Shown: positions 34,698 to 44,264 of the stretch, piece by piece
Position numbering within the stretch: position 1 is the first letter of the stretch
How the letters are laid out: every line of letters begins with the position of its first letter
Assembly (NCBI RefSeq): GCF_000784735.1
Contig: NZ_JSYG01000039.1
Location: 1-47,963 of the forward strand
Origin: Dickeya undicola
Lineage (GTDB): Bacteria > Pseudomonadota > Gammaproteobacteria > Enterobacterales > Enterobacteriaceae
Reading direction: 5' to 3'
Length of the DNA stretch: 47,963 bases
Notes under the pieces: model-generated
What the model saw: only the letters and a program-made list of their open reading frames with translations
Told to the model about the DNA's origin: nothing
The model's database searches: none
Program-made: the position numbers and the translations under genes

Positions 34698-36368
34698 TTG
34701 GAAAAAATCTGGTTAGCGCGTTATCCGGCGGATGTCCCCGCGGAAATTGACCCGGATCGCTACACTTCGCTAATCGAGTTGTTTGAACACGCGGTGTCAC
34801 GTTATGCCGACCAGCCCGCCTTTATCAATATGGGCGAGGTGATGACCTTCCGTCGGCTGGAGGAGCGCAGCCGTGCTTTTGCCGCTTACCTGCAACAACA
34901 GTTGAAACTGAAAAAAGGTGAGCGCGTCGCGTTGATGATGCCCAACCTGTTGCAGTATCCGATTGCGCTATTCGGCGTCCTGCGGGCCGGTCTGGTGGTG
35001 GTCAACGTCAATCCACTGTATACGCCGCGCGAGCTGGAACACCAGCTGAAAGACTGCGGTGCTTCGGCCATCGTTATCGTTTCTAATTTTGCTCATACGC
35101 TGGAAAAGGTGGTGTACAACACCCCGGTGAAACATGTGATCCTGACCCGCATGGGCGATCAACTGGCACCGGCTAAAGGCACGCTGGTCAACTTCGTGGT
35201 CAAGTACATCAAGCGTCTGGTGCCGAAATATCACCTGCCGGACGCCATCTCGTTCCGTCAGGTGTTGCAACAGGGCAAGCGGATGCCGTATGTGAAGCCG
35301 GAGGTGAACAATCAGGACCTGGCGTTCCTGCAATATACCGGCGGCACCACTGGCGTCGCCAGAGGGGCGATGCTGACTCACCGGAACATGCAGGCCAACC
35401 TGATGCAGGCCAAAGCCGCTTACGGTCCGGTATTGCAGGAAGGGAAAGAACTGGTGGTGACGGCGCTGCCGCTCTATCACATTTTTGCGCTGACGGTGAA
35501 TTGCCTGTTGTTTGTCGAAATCGGCGGAAAAAACCTGCTGATCACCAACCCGCGTGATATTCCCGGCATGATCAAAGAGCTTGCGCACTATCCGTTTACC
35601 GCCATTACCGGGGTGAATACGCTGTTCAACGCGTTGCTGAACAACGCCGCGTTTAGTCGGCTGGATTTTTCCACGCTGCGGCTGTCGGTAGGCGGCGGCG
35701 CATCGGTGCAGCAGGTGGTGGCTGAACGCTGGGAAAAACTGACCGGCATCCATCTGCTGGAAGGCTATGGATTAACAGAAAGCGCACCGCTGGTGGCGGG
35801 AAATCCGTATGACCTGCAACATTATAGCGGCAGCATCGGTTTGCCGGTGCCGTCCACCGATGTGCGCATTGTTAATGACAACGGTCAGGATGTGGCACCT
35901 GGCGAGCCTGGCGAATTGTGGGTACGCGGCCCGCAGGTGATGTCCGGCTACTGGCAGCAACCTGCCGCGACGCATGACGTGCTGAAAGAAGGGTGGCTGG
36001 CGACCGGTGACGTTGTCACGTCTGACGAGCAAGGATTCCTGAAAATCGTCGACCGTAAAAAAGACATGATTCTGGTGTCCGGCTTCAATGTTTATCCCAA
36101 TGAAATCGAGGAAGTGGTGGTGCGCCATCCGAAGGTATCCGAAGCGGCGGCGATTGGCGTGCCCAGCGAAACGTCGGGTGAGGCGGTTAAAGTCTTCGTG
36201 GTGTGCCGTGATCCCTCACTAACGGTAGAAGAGCTGATCAGCCACTGCCGTCGTAATCTCACCGGGTATAAGGTGCCGCGGCTATTCGAGTTTCGTGCCG
36301 AGTTACCAAAATCTAACGTGGGGAAAATTCTCCGGCGTGAGCTGCGTAATGAGCAGTCAGCCGCCTGA
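34698..36368 (+). CDS. fadD: Long-chain fatty acyl-CoA ligase FadD
   Basis: About 556 residues from TTG 34698. The product then starts [19 protein letters not shown], as E. coli FadD does (it also uses TTG), and GGGAG lies 7 nt upstream. An ATG at 34665 in the same frame is the alternative. AMP-binding motifs: [24 protein letters not shown], the TGD of the hinge region and FACS motif GWLATGDVV...[18 protein letters not shown]. It activates imported long-chain fatty acids to CoA thioesters at the inner membrane. fadR, its repressor gene, is in the same window. Confidence 0.95.
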   Translation: MEKIWLARYPADVPAEIDPDRYTSLIELFEHAVSRYADQPAFINMGEVMTFRRLEERSRAFAAYLQQQLKLKKGERVALMMPNLLQYPIALFGVLRAGLVVVNVNPLYTPRELEHQLKDCGASAIVIVSNFAHTLEKVVYNTPVKHVILTRMGDQLAPAKGTLVNFVVKYIKRLVPKYHLPDAISFRQVLQQGKRMPYVKPEVNNQDLAFLQYTGGTTGVARGAMLTHRNMQANLMQAKAAYGPVLQEGKELVVTALPLYHIFALTVNCLLFVEIGGKNLLITNPRDIPGMIKELAHYPFTAITGVNTLFNALLNNAAFSRLDFSTLRLSVGGGASVQQVVAERWEKLTGIHLLEGYGLTESAPLVAGNPYDLQHYSGSIGLPVPSTDVRIVNDNGQDVAPGEPGELWVRGPQVMSGYWQQPAATHDVLKEGWLATGDVVTSDEQGFLKIVDRKKDMILVSGFNVYPNEIEEVVVRHPKVSEAAAIGVPSETSGEAVKVFVVCRDPSLTVEELISHCRRNLTGYKVPRLFEFRAELPKSNVGKILRRELRNEQSAA

Positions 36369-36602
36369 TGGTTGCCTGTGGTAGTCATGACGGGTATGGT
36401 GGTGGCCTGCCTGCTGAGTACCACAGGTCAACATCGCCTTTCGCGTCAAAAGGTTACCTGCTTGTGTCAAGACATTATTTGTTGTTAAGACATTATCTAC
36501 CTTGATGGCGCGGTCTGACTCGCGTGATGTATTGTCCGCCATAAATATGTTCCATGCCCTGTTGCGGTTGCCGCATCGGGGCACAACCAAGAGAATACCG
36601 TT

Positions 36603-37724
36603 TTGAATTATCAGTTGATTACTACCGATGAAGGATTATCAGCGGTGTGCGCGCAGGCGTGCGCGGTGTCTGAGGTGGCATTGGACACTGAGTTTGTCCG
36701 AACCCGTACCTATTACCCGCAACTGGGGCTGATTCAGCTGTATGACGGTGACCATCTGTCACTGATCGACCCATTGGCGATCAGTGACTGGGCACCGTTT
36801 CGCACACTGTTGCAGAACCCGCAGGTGACCAAGTTTCTACATGCCGGTAGTGAAGACCTGGAAGTGTTTCTGAATGCGTTCGGCTGCCTGCCGTCGCCGT
36901 TCATCGATACCCAGATTCTGGCGGCGTTTCTGGGTAAGCCGTTGTCCTATGGTTTTGCTGCGCTGGTGGCCGACTACCGTCAGGTTGTGCTGGATAAAAG
37001 CGAATCCCGCACCGACTGGCTGGCGCGTCCACTCAGCGAGAAACAGTGCCAGTACGCCGCGGCGGACGTGTTCTATCTGTTGCCGGTCGCCAGAACGCTG
37101 GTGGAGGAAACGCGTGCGGCTGGTTGGCTGGAAGCGGCGCTGGACGAGTGCCTGTTACTGTGCCAACGCCGTCAGGAGGTGCTGGCACCGGAGGTGGCGT
37201 ATCGGGAGATCGGCAATGCCTGGCAACTGCGTGGCCGTCATCTGGCCTGCTTGCAGAAGCTGGCGGCGTGGCGTCTTCGTAAGGCGCGGGAGCGCGACAG
37301 CGCGGTCAATTTTATCGTTCGCGAAGAGAACTTGTGGCAAGTGGCCCGCTGTCTGCCGGGTTCGCTTGGCGAGCTGGATTCGCTGGGGTTGAGCGGGCCG
37401 GAAATTCGTTATCACGGCAAGACGCTGCTGGCGCTGGTGGCGGAAAGTGCGTCGCTGAGCGAGGCGGATTATCCACCGCCGGTAGCCAATCTGATCGATC
37501 ATCCTGGCTATAAGAAAGCGTTTCGCGACATTAAGGCGCTGGTGCAGCAGTGTGCGGAGCAAAGCGGATTGTCGGCCGAATTGCTGGCATCCCGGCGGCA
37601 GATTAACCGCTTGCTGAACGGGTACTGGAAACTAACGTTGTCGGAAAATGAACCTGAAATGGTAACTGGCTGGCGTGGCCGCCTGTTTGGTGACGGTCTG
37701 AAAGATATTCTGGCGCATTACTGA
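36603..37724 (+). CDS. rnd: Ribonuclease D
   Basis: A 373-residue 3'-5' exoribonuclease. The DEDD catalytic set includes DTEFVRT (Asp, Glu), HAGSEDLEVF (Asp) and the QYAAADVFYL motif (Asp/Tyr). An HRDC domain follows from about residue 210. It trims tRNA 3' ends. It starts with TTG, as in E. coli, where the rare UUG start is documented; the leader before it here is ACCGTTTTG. It lies 235 nt after fadD. Confidence 0.95.
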   Translation: MNYQLITTDEGLSAVCAQACAVSEVALDTEFVRTRTYYPQLGLIQLYDGDHLSLIDPLAISDWAPFRTLLQNPQVTKFLHAGSEDLEVFLNAFGCLPSPFIDTQILAAFLGKPLSYGFAALVADYRQVVLDKSESRTDWLARPLSEKQCQYAAADVFYLLPVARTLVEETRAAGWLEAALDECLLLCQRRQEVLAPEVAYREIGNAWQLRGRHLACLQKLAAWRLRKARERDSAVNFIVREENLWQVARCLPGSLGELDSLGLSGPEIRYHGKTLLALVAESASLSEADYPPPVANLIDHPGYKKAFRDIKALVQQCAEQSGLSAELLASRRQINRLLNGYWKLTLSENEPEMVTGWRGRLFGDGLKDILAHY

Positions 37725-37732
37725 TATCCGCA

Positions 37733-37758
37733 CGCCGCCCTTGCAGATAAGGGCGGCG
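37733..37758. terminator. Hairpin between rnd and minE
   Basis: Perfect 10-bp arms CGCCGCCCTT and AAGGGCGGCG, 6-nt loop, between convergent rnd and minE. The T-run is weak. Confidence 0.6.
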
Positions 37759-37796
37759 ACCGAAATCGTTTCCTGCTGGTGTAGAGGAAACGGTGA

Positions 37797-38078
37797 TTAT
37801 TTATCGGCGGGCGTGGTTGGCTCGTCGGCTTCGGGTAAGGTAACGTTTAGTTCCAGTACCGAAATGTCGTCGCCTTTCTGTTCCAACTGTACCGTCACCA
37901 TTTCCGGGTCAATCTGCACGTATTTGCAGATAACTTCCAGAATATCGCGCTTTAACTGCGGCAGGTAATGCGGTTCACTGTCCCCTCGGCGTCGCTCCGC
38001 GACAATAATCTGTAGCCGTTCCTTGGCGATATTGGCTGTCGTTTTTTTGCGGGACAAAAAGAAATCAAGTAACGCCAT
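37797..38078 (-). CDS. minE: Cell division topological specificity factor MinE
   Basis: A 93-residue protein, a few residues longer than E. coli MinE (88) because of its Pro/Thr tail. It begins [22 protein letters not shown], the membrane-targeting and anti-MinCD helix. MinE stimulates the MinD ATPase and drives pole-to-pole oscillation. The gap to minD is 3 nt. Confidence 0.95.
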   Translation of the reverse strand: MALLDFFLSRKKTTANIAKERLQIIVAERRRGDSEPHYLPQLKRDILEVICKYVQIDPEMVTVQLEQKGDDISVLELNVTLPEADEPTTPADK

Positions 38079-38081
38079 GAT

Positions 38082-38894
38082 TTACCCCCCAAAGAGTCGT
38101 TTCAGGAAGCTTTTCTTCTCTTCCTCGATAAAACGGTAAGGCCGCTCTTCTCCCAGCAGACGATCTACGGTGTCCTCATAGGCTTTGCCCGCGTCGGCCT
38201 CTTTGTCCAGAATGACTGGCTCACCCTGGTTGGACGCACGCAGCACCGACTGATCTTCCGGGATCACGCCGACCAGCGGAATGCGCAGAATTTCCAGCAC
38301 GTCCTCCATGCTCAGCATGTCGCCGCGGCTGACGCGGCCTGGGTTGTAACGGGTGAGCAGCAAATGCTCTTTGATCGGCTCCTGGCCCTGTTCGGCGCGG
38401 CGCGACTTGGAGGATAAAATCCCCAGGATACGGTCGGAGTCGCGTACTGACGACACTTCCGGGTTGGTGGTGATGATGGCTTCATCGGCAAAGTAAAGCG
38501 CCATCAACGCACCGGTTTCGATACCAGCGGGGGAATCGCAGATAATGAAGTCGAACTCCATATCAGCCAGATCCTTGAGTACCTTATCCACACCCTCACG
38601 GGTCAGGGCTTCTTTATCGCGGGTCTGCGATGCCGGCAGGATATACAGATTTTCGGTACGCTTATCTTTTATCAGCGCCTGATTCAGGGTAGCGTCGTTC
38701 TGGATGACATTCACAAAGTCATACACGACCCGTCGCTCACATCCCATGATCAGGTCGAGGTTACGCAGACCGATGTCAAAATCAATGACAACCGTCTTCT
38801 TACCTTTTTGGGCTAAACCGGTAGCAATGGCCGCGCTTGAAGTGGTCTTGCCAACGCCCCCTTTACCTGAAGTAACAACAATGATGCGTGCCAT
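38082..38894 (-). CDS. minD: Septum site-determining ATPase MinD
   Basis: A 270-residue ParA/MinD-type ATPase. The deviant Walker A GKGGVGKTT is at residues 10-18. It ends in the amphipathic membrane-binding helix KKSFLKRLFGG. MinD recruits MinC to the membrane and is displaced by MinE. Middle gene of minCDE. Confidence 0.97.
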   Translation of the reverse strand: MARIIVVTSGKGGVGKTTSSAAIATGLAQKGKKTVVIDFDIGLRNLDLIMGCERRVVYDFVNVIQNDATLNQALIKDKRTENLYILPASQTRDKEALTREGVDKVLKDLADMEFDFIICDSPAGIETGALMALYFADEAIITTNPEVSSVRDSDRILGILSSKSRRAEQGQEPIKEHLLLTRYNPGRVSRGDMLSMEDVLEILRIPLVGVIPEDQSVLRASNQGEPVILDKEADAGKAYEDTVDRLLGEERPYRFIEEEKKSFLKRLFGG

Positions 38895-38914
38895 AAATAA
38901 TTCCTTCCAAGGGC

Positions 38915-39598
38915 CTAGTCTAGAGGTTGAATAGTCAGAGCATGGTCGGGCGGACTGAGTTTCAAGCGTGCCGCCTTCCCGAAATAGTTTTCCGGTATCT
39001 GATCGCTAAGCCAGTAACGCCCGGCGATCGACACCAACTCGGCGGCCAGATGGGTGCAGAAGATCTGGCTGCTGACATCGCCAGAAACCCCCGCCAGCGC
39101 TCGGCCGCGCATCATGCCGTAAATATGGATATTGCCATCGGCAATGACCTCGGCACCGGCGCTAACATGGCTGGTAACGATAAGGTCACAGTCGCGGGCG
39201 TAAATCTGCTGTCCGGAACGGACGGGGGTATTGATTACTCGGGTTTTAACCGGTGCGGCGACGGGGGCTGGAGGTTGGGTCGCCCGGCGTTCCTTGCCTT
39301 CACGCAACAGCGGGAGCCCCGCTTTGGTAATAGATAGCCTCAGTTGCTCATCATCGCACCCGCTTACCCCCACGACCCGCAGACCGGCAGCCGTAATCGC
39401 CTGCTGGAGCTTAATCCAGTCAGCGTCGACGGGCAGCGTCGAGACATTGACGACGACCGGCGCGTTTTTAAGAAACGCCGGTGCCTGTTCGATCTTTTCC
39501 TGCAGGGCCTGGTGAATAATATCGGGCTGCGCATCATGCAGATGAACAACGGATAAGGTAAAGTTGCTGCCTTTCAACTCAATTGGCGTTTGTGACAT
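38915..39598 (-). CDS. minC: Septum site-determining protein MinC
   Basis: A 227-residue FtsZ inhibitor. The N-terminal domain (1-105) opposes FtsZ assembly; a Pro/Ala linker follows. The C-terminal beta-helix contains the MinC repeat motifs ([33 protein letters not shown]). Length fits E. coli (231). First gene of minCDE and divergent from ycgL. Confidence 0.95.
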   Translation of the reverse strand: MSQTPIELKGSNFTLSVVHLHDAQPDIIHQALQEKIEQAPAFLKNAPVVVNVSTLPVDADWIKLQQAITAAGLRVVGVSGCDDEQLRLSITKAGLPLLREGKERRATQPPAPVAAPVKTRVINTPVRSGQQIYARDCDLIVTSHVSAGAEVIADGNIHIYGMMRGRALAGVSGDVSSQIFCTHLAAELVSIAGRYWLSDQIPENYFGKAARLKLSPPDHALTIQPLD

Positions 39599-39734
39599 CT
39601 GTCCTGACTCAGTTTCAGCATCTTTAAATCCCCAGAGTAGCCTTTAAGGCATGATATTCCAGAGCGCTTTAAGCATGTTATAGTTACATGAAAATACAGG
39701 CAAGACACCATTCCCCTAGTTCAGAGTAAAAAAC

Positions 39735-40007
39735 ATGTATTGTGTGATCTACAGAAGTTCCAAACGCGATCAAACATATCTTTATGTCGAAAAAAAAGAC
39801 GATTTTTCCCGCGTACCTGACGAACTGATGAAAAGTTTCGGCCTGCCGCATTTGGTCATGTTATTACCGCTTGATGGCAGGAAAAAACTGGCGTCAGCTG
39901 ATATTAATAAAGTAAAACAGATGCTTACCGAACAGGGTTTTTATCTGCAACTACCGCCGCCGCCAGAAAATCTATTGGATGAACTGCAGGCAAGTGTAAA
40001 AAAATAA
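39735..40007 (+). CDS. ycgL: YcgL family protein
   Basis: A 90-residue cytoplasmic protein with the YcgL start [20 protein letters not shown] and a C-terminal Pro-rich segment [11 protein letters not shown]. The small conserved gammaproteobacterial family has a solved fold but no firm function. Its position next to minC matches E. coli. Confidence 0.9.
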   Translation: MYCVIYRSSKRDQTYLYVEKKDDFSRVPDELMKSFGLPHLVMLLPLDGRKKLASADINKVKQMLTEQGFYLQLPPPPENLLDELQASVKK

Positions 40008-40381
40008 TACTCGAATTATTTTTCAGATAATGTTCGATGTGATGACGGGAATGGGCCGCTGTTTTTTAATACAGGGGTGTCAGAAATAAACCGGGCAATG
40101 GTTTAATTCTGTTGATGCTATTTCTCGATACTGATTTATATACAGGTATATTCGTCGCAGTGACTAAATAAACGAATTTTCATCCATCCCGCGCAATTGC
40201 TTTCTTGGGCTGGTGTTTTGATAGTGGTCGCAAAAGAGTGCCCGGGGATGATGATAAATTTTGGATACTGTTGTTCATCAATCGTGCTTACTTTTTTGCT
40301 GGCGATGCCGGTATGATGGTCAAGCTGAGCCTGTCATCACAGGCTGGCGCTATCCGCTAACAGAAGGTCAGGAGAAGGTAC
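40008..40381. other. Intergenic region between ycgL and ycgM
   Basis: 374 nt, AT-rich, with many stops in all frames. I see no gene, repeat or strong hairpin. It presumably holds the ycgM promoter; AGGTCAGGAGAAGGT just before 40382 is its ribosome binding site. Confidence 0.6.
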
Positions 40382-41038
40382 ATGTATCAACACAGAGACT
40401 GGCAGGGCGCATTACTGGATTTTCCGGTTAACAAAGTGGTCTGCGTCGGCAGCAACTATTCCGAGCACATTCGTGAAATGGGCAGCGCCAAATCGGCGGA
40501 ACCGGTTCTGTTCATCAAGCCTGAAACCGCGTTATGCGATTTACGTCAGCCGGTGGCGATTCCTAAAGATCTGGGCTCGGTACACCATGAAGTGGAACTG
40601 GCGGTGTTGATCGGCACGCCGCTCAAGCAAGCGAACGAAGAGCGCGTTGCCAGAGCGATTGCAGGTTACGGTGTGGCGCTGGATCTGACGCTGCGTGACT
40701 TGCAGGCCGGGTTCAAGAAAGCCGGGCAGCCGTGGGAGAAAGCCAAAGGGTTCGATGGTTCCTGCCCGGTGTCTGGATTTATTCCGGTGGCTGAATTTGG
40801 CGATCCGCAGCAGGCGGAACTCGGTATCAGCATCAATGGCGAAGTGCGTCAGCAGGGGAATACACGAGACATGATCACGCCGATTCTGCCGCTGATTGCC
40901 TACATGAGCCGCTTTTTCACCCTGCGCGCTGGCGACATCATCCTGACCGGTACACCGCAAGGGGTCGGGCCGCTGCAACCGAGCGATGCATTAACCATCA
41001 CGCTCAACGATCGCGTACTGACAACCCACGTTATCTGA
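40382..41038 (+). CDS. ycgM: Fumarylacetoacetate hydrolase family protein YcgM
   Basis: A 218-residue FAH-domain protein. The metal-binding acidic residues are in HHEVELAVLIG and the VALDLTLRDLQ segment; the conserved IILTGTPQGVG is near the C-terminus. The family includes acylpyruvases and oxaloacetate-related decarboxylases; YcgM itself has an uncertain physiological substrate. The order ycgL-ycgM-ycgN is as in E. coli. Confidence 0.9.
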   Translation: MYQHRDWQGALLDFPVNKVVCVGSNYSEHIREMGSAKSAEPVLFIKPETALCDLRQPVAIPKDLGSVHHEVELAVLIGTPLKQANEERVARAIAGYGVALDLTLRDLQAGFKKAGQPWEKAKGFDGSCPVSGFIPVAEFGDPQQAELGISINGEVRQQGNTRDMITPILPLIAYMSRFFTLRAGDIILTGTPQGVGPLQPSDALTITLNDRVLTTHVI

Positions 41039-41142
41039 GTCTCTTGTGACCACCCGCGGCGTTGTCGTGGGTGGTATCCCGCCTCATCCCCCTTTACAAT
41101 ACACAACCAGACGCCCTGTTTATCATCATCGGAATTGCAGTT

Positions 41143-41589
41143 ATGACTCAAAAACCCTTTTGGGAAACCCAAACCCTGGAGCAAATGTCGGACGACGAGT
41201 GGGAAGCACTTTGTGACGGCTGCGGGCGTTGCTGTTTACACAAGCTGATCGATGAAGACACGGAGGAACTCTATTTCACCAATGTAGCCTGTAATCAGCT
41301 GAATATTAAAAGCTGCCAGTGCCGTAATTATGCGCGCCGGTTTGAGTACGAGCCGGACTGCATCAAGCTGACGCGGGAAAACCTGTTGTCGTTTGACTGG
41401 TTGCCTGAAACCTGCGCTTACCGGTTGATACACGAAGGGAAAGGGCTACAACCGTGGCATCCGTTGTTGTCTGGCTCTAAAGCGGCGATGCACCAGCAAC
41501 GGATCTCGGTACGCAACATCGCTGTGCGTGAAAGTGACGTGATGGACTGGCAGGATCACATCCTGAACAAACCGGAGTGGGCCAGATAA
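41143..41589 (+). CDS. ycgN: UPF0260 protein YcgN
   Basis: A 148-residue protein with an N-terminal cysteine cluster [11 protein letters not shown] and further cysteines ([20 protein letters not shown]), which is the YkgJ-type zinc- or iron-binding CxxCxxCC motif. The function is unknown. The ATG at 41143 ([15 protein letters not shown]) is the family N-terminus. An imperfect hairpin 41049-41075 lies in the gap after ycgM. Confidence 0.92.
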   Translation: MTQKPFWETQTLEQMSDDEWEALCDGCGRCCLHKLIDEDTEELYFTNVACNQLNIKSCQCRNYARRFEYEPDCIKLTRENLLSFDWLPETCAYRLIHEGKGLQPWHPLLSGSKAAMHQQRISVRNIAVRESDVMDWQDHILNKPEWAR

Positions 41590-41703
41590 TTCGTTGTTTA
41601 TCGCCGCACTGATGACGGCCAATTTGCTCAATGCTGCTGCGTTGAAAAGGCTGGATAATCGCTAAACCGGGCCGACAACGGTCAGACCCGGTTCAGAACG
41701 CGT

Positions 41704-42234
41704 TTACCGACCGAACAGGTCGCGGCGTTTGGGGCGGAAAGGTTGGGCAATCAGTACCAGCACGGCGACCAGCAGATAGGCACCGAAAATCACGATCATC
41801 CACTGCGGCATTTCCAGATTCAGGAAACTCCACTGGCGCTCGGCACAGTCGCCGGTGGCGGTGAAAATCGTTGGCAGCCATTTATCCAGCGGCAACCAGG
41901 ACGGGAAGCTGACAAAAAAGTCGCAGGTGACGAACGGTGACGGGTGCAACTGGATATTGGTGTGTTTGATGGCCAGTGATAACCCTTCCCAGGCACTGTA
42001 AATCCATAAACCGATAGCCGGATAGCGCAGCAGCGTACCGGGGGCGACGGCACCCACAAGACCGGCGGCCATCACACCATAGAGCGCGGTGCGTTGATAA
42101 ATGCACAGTACGCAGGGTTTAAGCATCATCACGTACTGGAAGTAGAGGGCAATCAGTTCAAAAACCAGTGCCGTGAACGCCATCAAAAGCCAGGCGCCCC
42201 GACCACGGGAGCAACGGTTCAAAAATCGCAACAT
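41704..42234 (-). CDS. dsbB: Disulfide bond formation protein DsbB
   Basis: A 176-residue inner-membrane protein with four helices. All four catalytic cysteines are present at the E. coli positions: Cys41 and Cys44 (PCVLCIY), Cys104 and Cys130. It reoxidises DsbA and passes electrons to quinones. In E. coli nhaB follows upstream on this side; here only a remnant is left. Confidence 0.96.
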   Translation of the reverse strand: MLRFLNRCSRGRGAWLLMAFTALVFELIALYFQYVMMLKPCVLCIYQRTALYGVMAAGLVGAVAPGTLLRYPAIGLWIYSAWEGLSLAIKHTNIQLHPSPFVTCDFFVSFPSWLPLDKWLPTIFTATGDCAERQWSFLNLEMPQWMIVIFGAYLLVAVLVLIAQPFRPKRRDLFGR

Positions 42235-42573
42235 AAAAATATTCCATGCTAAAAACGATAGTATGGGCAGTGATAACCGTGCTCGCTGCCCTCATTGAAT
42301 CTCTGATCCGGGTGACCTGACGTTTCTTACGGCAGTGCCAGTGACGCCTTGTACCGCACGGAACTTGCATCAGTGCCTGAGAGATTCTGCTGTGCCAACA
42401 AATACTCTGCTGTTTTTAACGCTTTCTATGGGGGAACGCCAGTTTCATGGCGAAATCCGCCCCTTACTATACACGATTTATGCTGGTGCATGACGGTATT
42501 GATCAATGAAGTGTTCGCACCGACTGGTGAGAGGTCAACACAATGATAAATAGTGGAAAATATCAATAGGGTA
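42235..42573. other. Intergenic stretch upstream of dsbB
   Basis: 339 nt with no recognisable gene. Contains the dsbB promoter region. The remaining sequence probably descends from the deleted part of the nhaB region, but I see no alignable coding fragment. Confidence 0.5.
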
Positions 42574-42769
42574 TATACCCTAAATAATTCAAGTTGCAGG
42601 ACAAAACGTATTGCGTTTTGAACAACGCGAAGCGTTGGCCCTTCAGGGCAAGGCTCATTTGAGCCTTGTAACGCGGCAAGTGAGTGAATCCCGATGAGCT
42701 TACTTAGGTAAGTGATTCGGGTGAATGAACGCAGCCAACACACCTGCAACTTGAAGTATGACGGGTATA
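42574..42769. repeat. ERIC element with a 73-nt internal insert
   Basis: 196 bp, from TATACCCTAAATAATTCAAG to GAAGTATGACGGGTATA. It is a canonical ERIC split after the first 27 or so bases by about 73 nt (42601-42673). The insert consists of four successive perfect hairpins: CAAAACG/CGTTTTG, CAACGC/GCGTTG, GCCCT/AGGGC and CAAGGCTC/GAGCCTTG. Inserts of about 70 bp at fixed ERIC positions are known from other enterics. Confidence 0.92.
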
Positions 42770-42924
42770 GAGATGTGAGCGGTATGGTGGCGAGGTATCA
42801 GGAAAATGAATATCCCACACCGTTCAGGCGTCGACGAATTCGCGACCAATCAGGTATTCAGCAGACTACGATAAGCATAAGCCGCAAGCCCTGTTTGAGG
42901 AGCGCAATTCCCGTTATCATTGGA

Positions 42925-43215
42925 AACGGGCAATGACAAAAATTTTATATTATTGGTAACACCATGCCATACTTGATCTGGACTGGTCATGCCAGTGAAA
43001 ATAGTCCCCGATGTCAGGCAGAACAACCGGGTTGGGACCCGTTGTATTTCAACGGCTGTCCAGAATGAAATAACACCTGGCCGACCAGCCGGTGGCAAAA
43101 GCGTTGAACAGAAAGAACAGCAGGTGATTGATAATCATCAATAATAGAATGCTGGCTTGTACCCAGTCGGAATGTTGCCAGAAACGTTTTCAGAAGAATG
43201 CGGTTGAAGTGGCGG
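42925..43215 (-). pseudogene. nhaB: Decayed N-terminal remnant of the Na+/H+ antiporter gene nhaB
   Basis: Read on the minus strand, three stretches follow the start of NhaB in order but in shifted frames. First, RFWQHSDWVQASILLLMII and FFLFNAFATGW correspond to [20 protein letters not shown] and FLISPFVAGW of E. coli. Next, LKYNGSQPG corresponds to LKCYPLLPGG. Last, IFTGMTSPDQV and FLSL correspond to VFIGMTSAEHV and LLLL. Internal stops and at least one frameshift break it, and everything after about residue 95 is gone. The position between dsbB and fadR, divergent from fadR, is exactly that of nhaB in E. coli. Confidence 0.8.
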
Positions 43216-43452
43216 ATCCCGCACCGTTGGCTTTCTTCTTTTAACGTTAATTTAATTTAACAATCGATGTGTGTTTAAAGAAAATTATCGTAAAACGGGG
43301 CATATTCGCGTTTGTCTGGCAGGAATTGTCTTTAGTCACAGTTTTTATATCGAATTAAGATTTTCAGGTCCTGCTATGCTATGTGATGTAGGGTTCGTTT
43401 GGTATGATGATGTTGACTTTCACTAGTAAACATCGCTACGGAATATAAACTT

Positions 43453-44172
43453 ATGGTTATAAAGGCGCAAAGTCCGGCGGGATTCGCGGAAGAGTACATT
43501 ATTGAAAGTATATGGAATAATCGTTTTCCCCCAGGATCTATTCTGCCCGCAGAGCGGGAGTTGTCCGAATTAATCGGGGTCACGCGTACTACGTTGCGCG
43601 AGGTACTGCAACGTTTATCTCGTGACGGATGGCTGACGATTCAGCACGGTAAACCAACCAAAATCAACAACTTTTGGGAAACGTCCGGGCTGAATATTCT
43701 TGAAACGCTGGCCCGGCTGGACCATGACAGCGTTCCTCAATTGATTGATAACCTACTGGCGGTGCGTACCAATATCGCCGGGATTTTCATTCGCACCGCG
43801 ATTCGTCTGCATCCGGCTAAGTCAGTGGAAATTCTTAAGCTGGCTGAATCAGTCAACGATACATCAGATGCTTACGCTGAGCTTGATTACAACGTGTTCC
43901 GCGGATTAGCGTTTGCCTCTGGCAACCCGATCTATGGCCTGATTATCAATGGCTTGAAAGGATTGTATATCCGTGTTGGCCGCTATTACTTCTCCAATCA
44001 GGAAGCGCGTAAAACGGCGCTGGCATTCTATCATCGTCTGGAGTCGTTGAGTCGTGATGGGCTGTATGAACAGGTTCCTGATGTCATTCGCCAGTACGGT
44101 AAAGAGAGTGGAGCGCTGTGGCACAGTATGCAGAGTGCCATTCCGCGTGATCTGGCCGAAGGCCGCGGTTAG
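43453..44172 (+). CDS. fadR: Fatty acid metabolism regulator FadR (GntR family)
   Basis: A 239-residue GntR-family regulator, the same length as E. coli. The N-terminal winged helix begins [23 protein letters not shown] and has the recognition region [24 protein letters not shown]. The C-terminal domain binds long-chain acyl-CoA. It represses fatty acid degradation genes such as fadD and activates unsaturated fatty acid synthesis. Its divergent partner nhaB is a pseudogene here. Confidence 0.96.
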   Translation: MVIKAQSPAGFAEEYIIESIWNNRFPPGSILPAERELSELIGVTRTTLREVLQRLSRDGWLTIQHGKPTKINNFWETSGLNILETLARLDHDSVPQLIDNLLAVRTNIAGIFIRTAIRLHPAKSVEILKLAESVNDTSDAYAELDYNVFRGLAFASGNPIYGLIINGLKGLYIRVGRYYFSNQEARKTALAFYHRLESLSRDGLYEQVPDVIRQYGKESGALWHSMQSAIPRDLAEGRG

Positions 44173-44208
44173 TAGATAAACCGCAGGTTGATAAAACCTG
44201 CCAGATAG

Positions 44209-44241
44209 AAAAACGGGTAGCGATTTCAGCTACCCGTTTTT
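44209..44241. terminator. Bidirectional terminator between fadR and ycgB
   Basis: AAAACGGGTAGC and GCTACCCGTTTTT arms with a 7-nt loop; A-run before and T-run after. Serves both convergent genes. Confidence 0.92.
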
Positions 44242-44264
44242 GTTGCTGCCTTTTCACTCGTGCG

